Of a DNA stretch of 5,454 bases, positions 5,403 through 5,454 are shown piece by piece. Under the pieces are notes generated by a model. That model saw only the letters and a program-made list of their open reading frames with translations, did no database searches and was not told the origin of the DNA. Position 1 is the stretch's first letter. Each line of letters opens with the position of its first letter. A program made the position numbers and the translations under genes. The stretch comes from Myroides sp. (GTDB lineage: Bacteria; Bacteroidota; Bacteroidia; Flavobacteriales; Flavobacteriaceae), in the NCBI GenBank assembly GCA_018384465.1, contig JAHAYQ010000081.1:1-5454 (forward strand). Direction: 5' to 3'.

Positions 5403-5454
5403 ATGAAAAAAGTACTTGTACTTGTTGCTCTTTTTATTGTGCCTATTGTAGCCT
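5403..5454 (+). CDS. N-terminus of a membrane or secreted protein (3'-truncated)
   Basis: ATG at 5403 opens a frame that runs to the window edge and shows 17 residues, MKKVLVLVALFIVPIVA. Two lysines followed by a purely hydrophobic stretch form either the start of a signal peptide or an N-terminal membrane anchor. The leader (tttataATG) is AT-rich like those of its neighbours. Genes placed after subunit IV in such clusters often encode SCO-type copper chaperones or other small membrane proteins needed for oxidase assembly, and a SCO-like protein is my best guess from context. The visible residues alone cannot show it, as no CxxxC copper site or fold is in view. Confidence 0.6.
   Translation, partial: MKKVLVLVALFIVPIVA

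Noticed and set aside
1..5454. Defence system, mobile element or CRISPR array
   Set aside because: Every long frame fits a known housekeeping or secretion family, spacing is tight, and no repeat array, transposase, integrase or attachment site is visible.

Overview
The window looks like ordinary core chromosome of a flavobacterium (Bacteroidetes, probably Flavobacteriaceae). The clues are AT-rich DNA, the C-terminus of the Bacteroidetes-only giant protein SprA, promoter elements of the Bacteroidetes type (TAnnTTTG at about -7), and A-rich leaders with no Shine-Dalgarno sequence in front of the genes. All supported genes lie on the + strand and are tightly packed. I see no mobile element, RNA gene, CRISPR array or horizontally acquired island.

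Left part (1-1557): the 3' end of sprA, the outer-membrane translocon of the type IX secretion system and gliding motility. It is followed, behind its own promoter, by gcvH (glycine cleavage H protein), which overlaps a small VanZ-like membrane protein gene. This unit closes with a clear intrinsic terminator whose hairpin is built into the last codons of the VanZ-like gene. Next comes deoC (deoxyribose-phosphate aldolase), starting directly behind the terminator.

Right part (2358-5454): a respiratory-oxidase block. It runs cyoE/ctaB (heme O synthase), a short cytochrome c oxidase subunit III-like protein, a second and longer subunit III with an unusual periplasmic insertion of about 115 residues, and a prokaryotic subunit IV. 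A second intrinsic terminator follows, then the first 17 codons of another membrane or secreted protein. CyoE supplies the farnesylated heme from which heme A is made, and the two subunit III proteins and subunit IV belong to the caa3/aa3-type oxidase. Subunits I and II are not in the window.

I found no new system. The best second looks are the subunit III insertion, the pairing of two subunit III paralogues, the terminator tails that run straight into promoter-like boxes, and the TTG start and internal promoter that reset the 5' end of cyoE.
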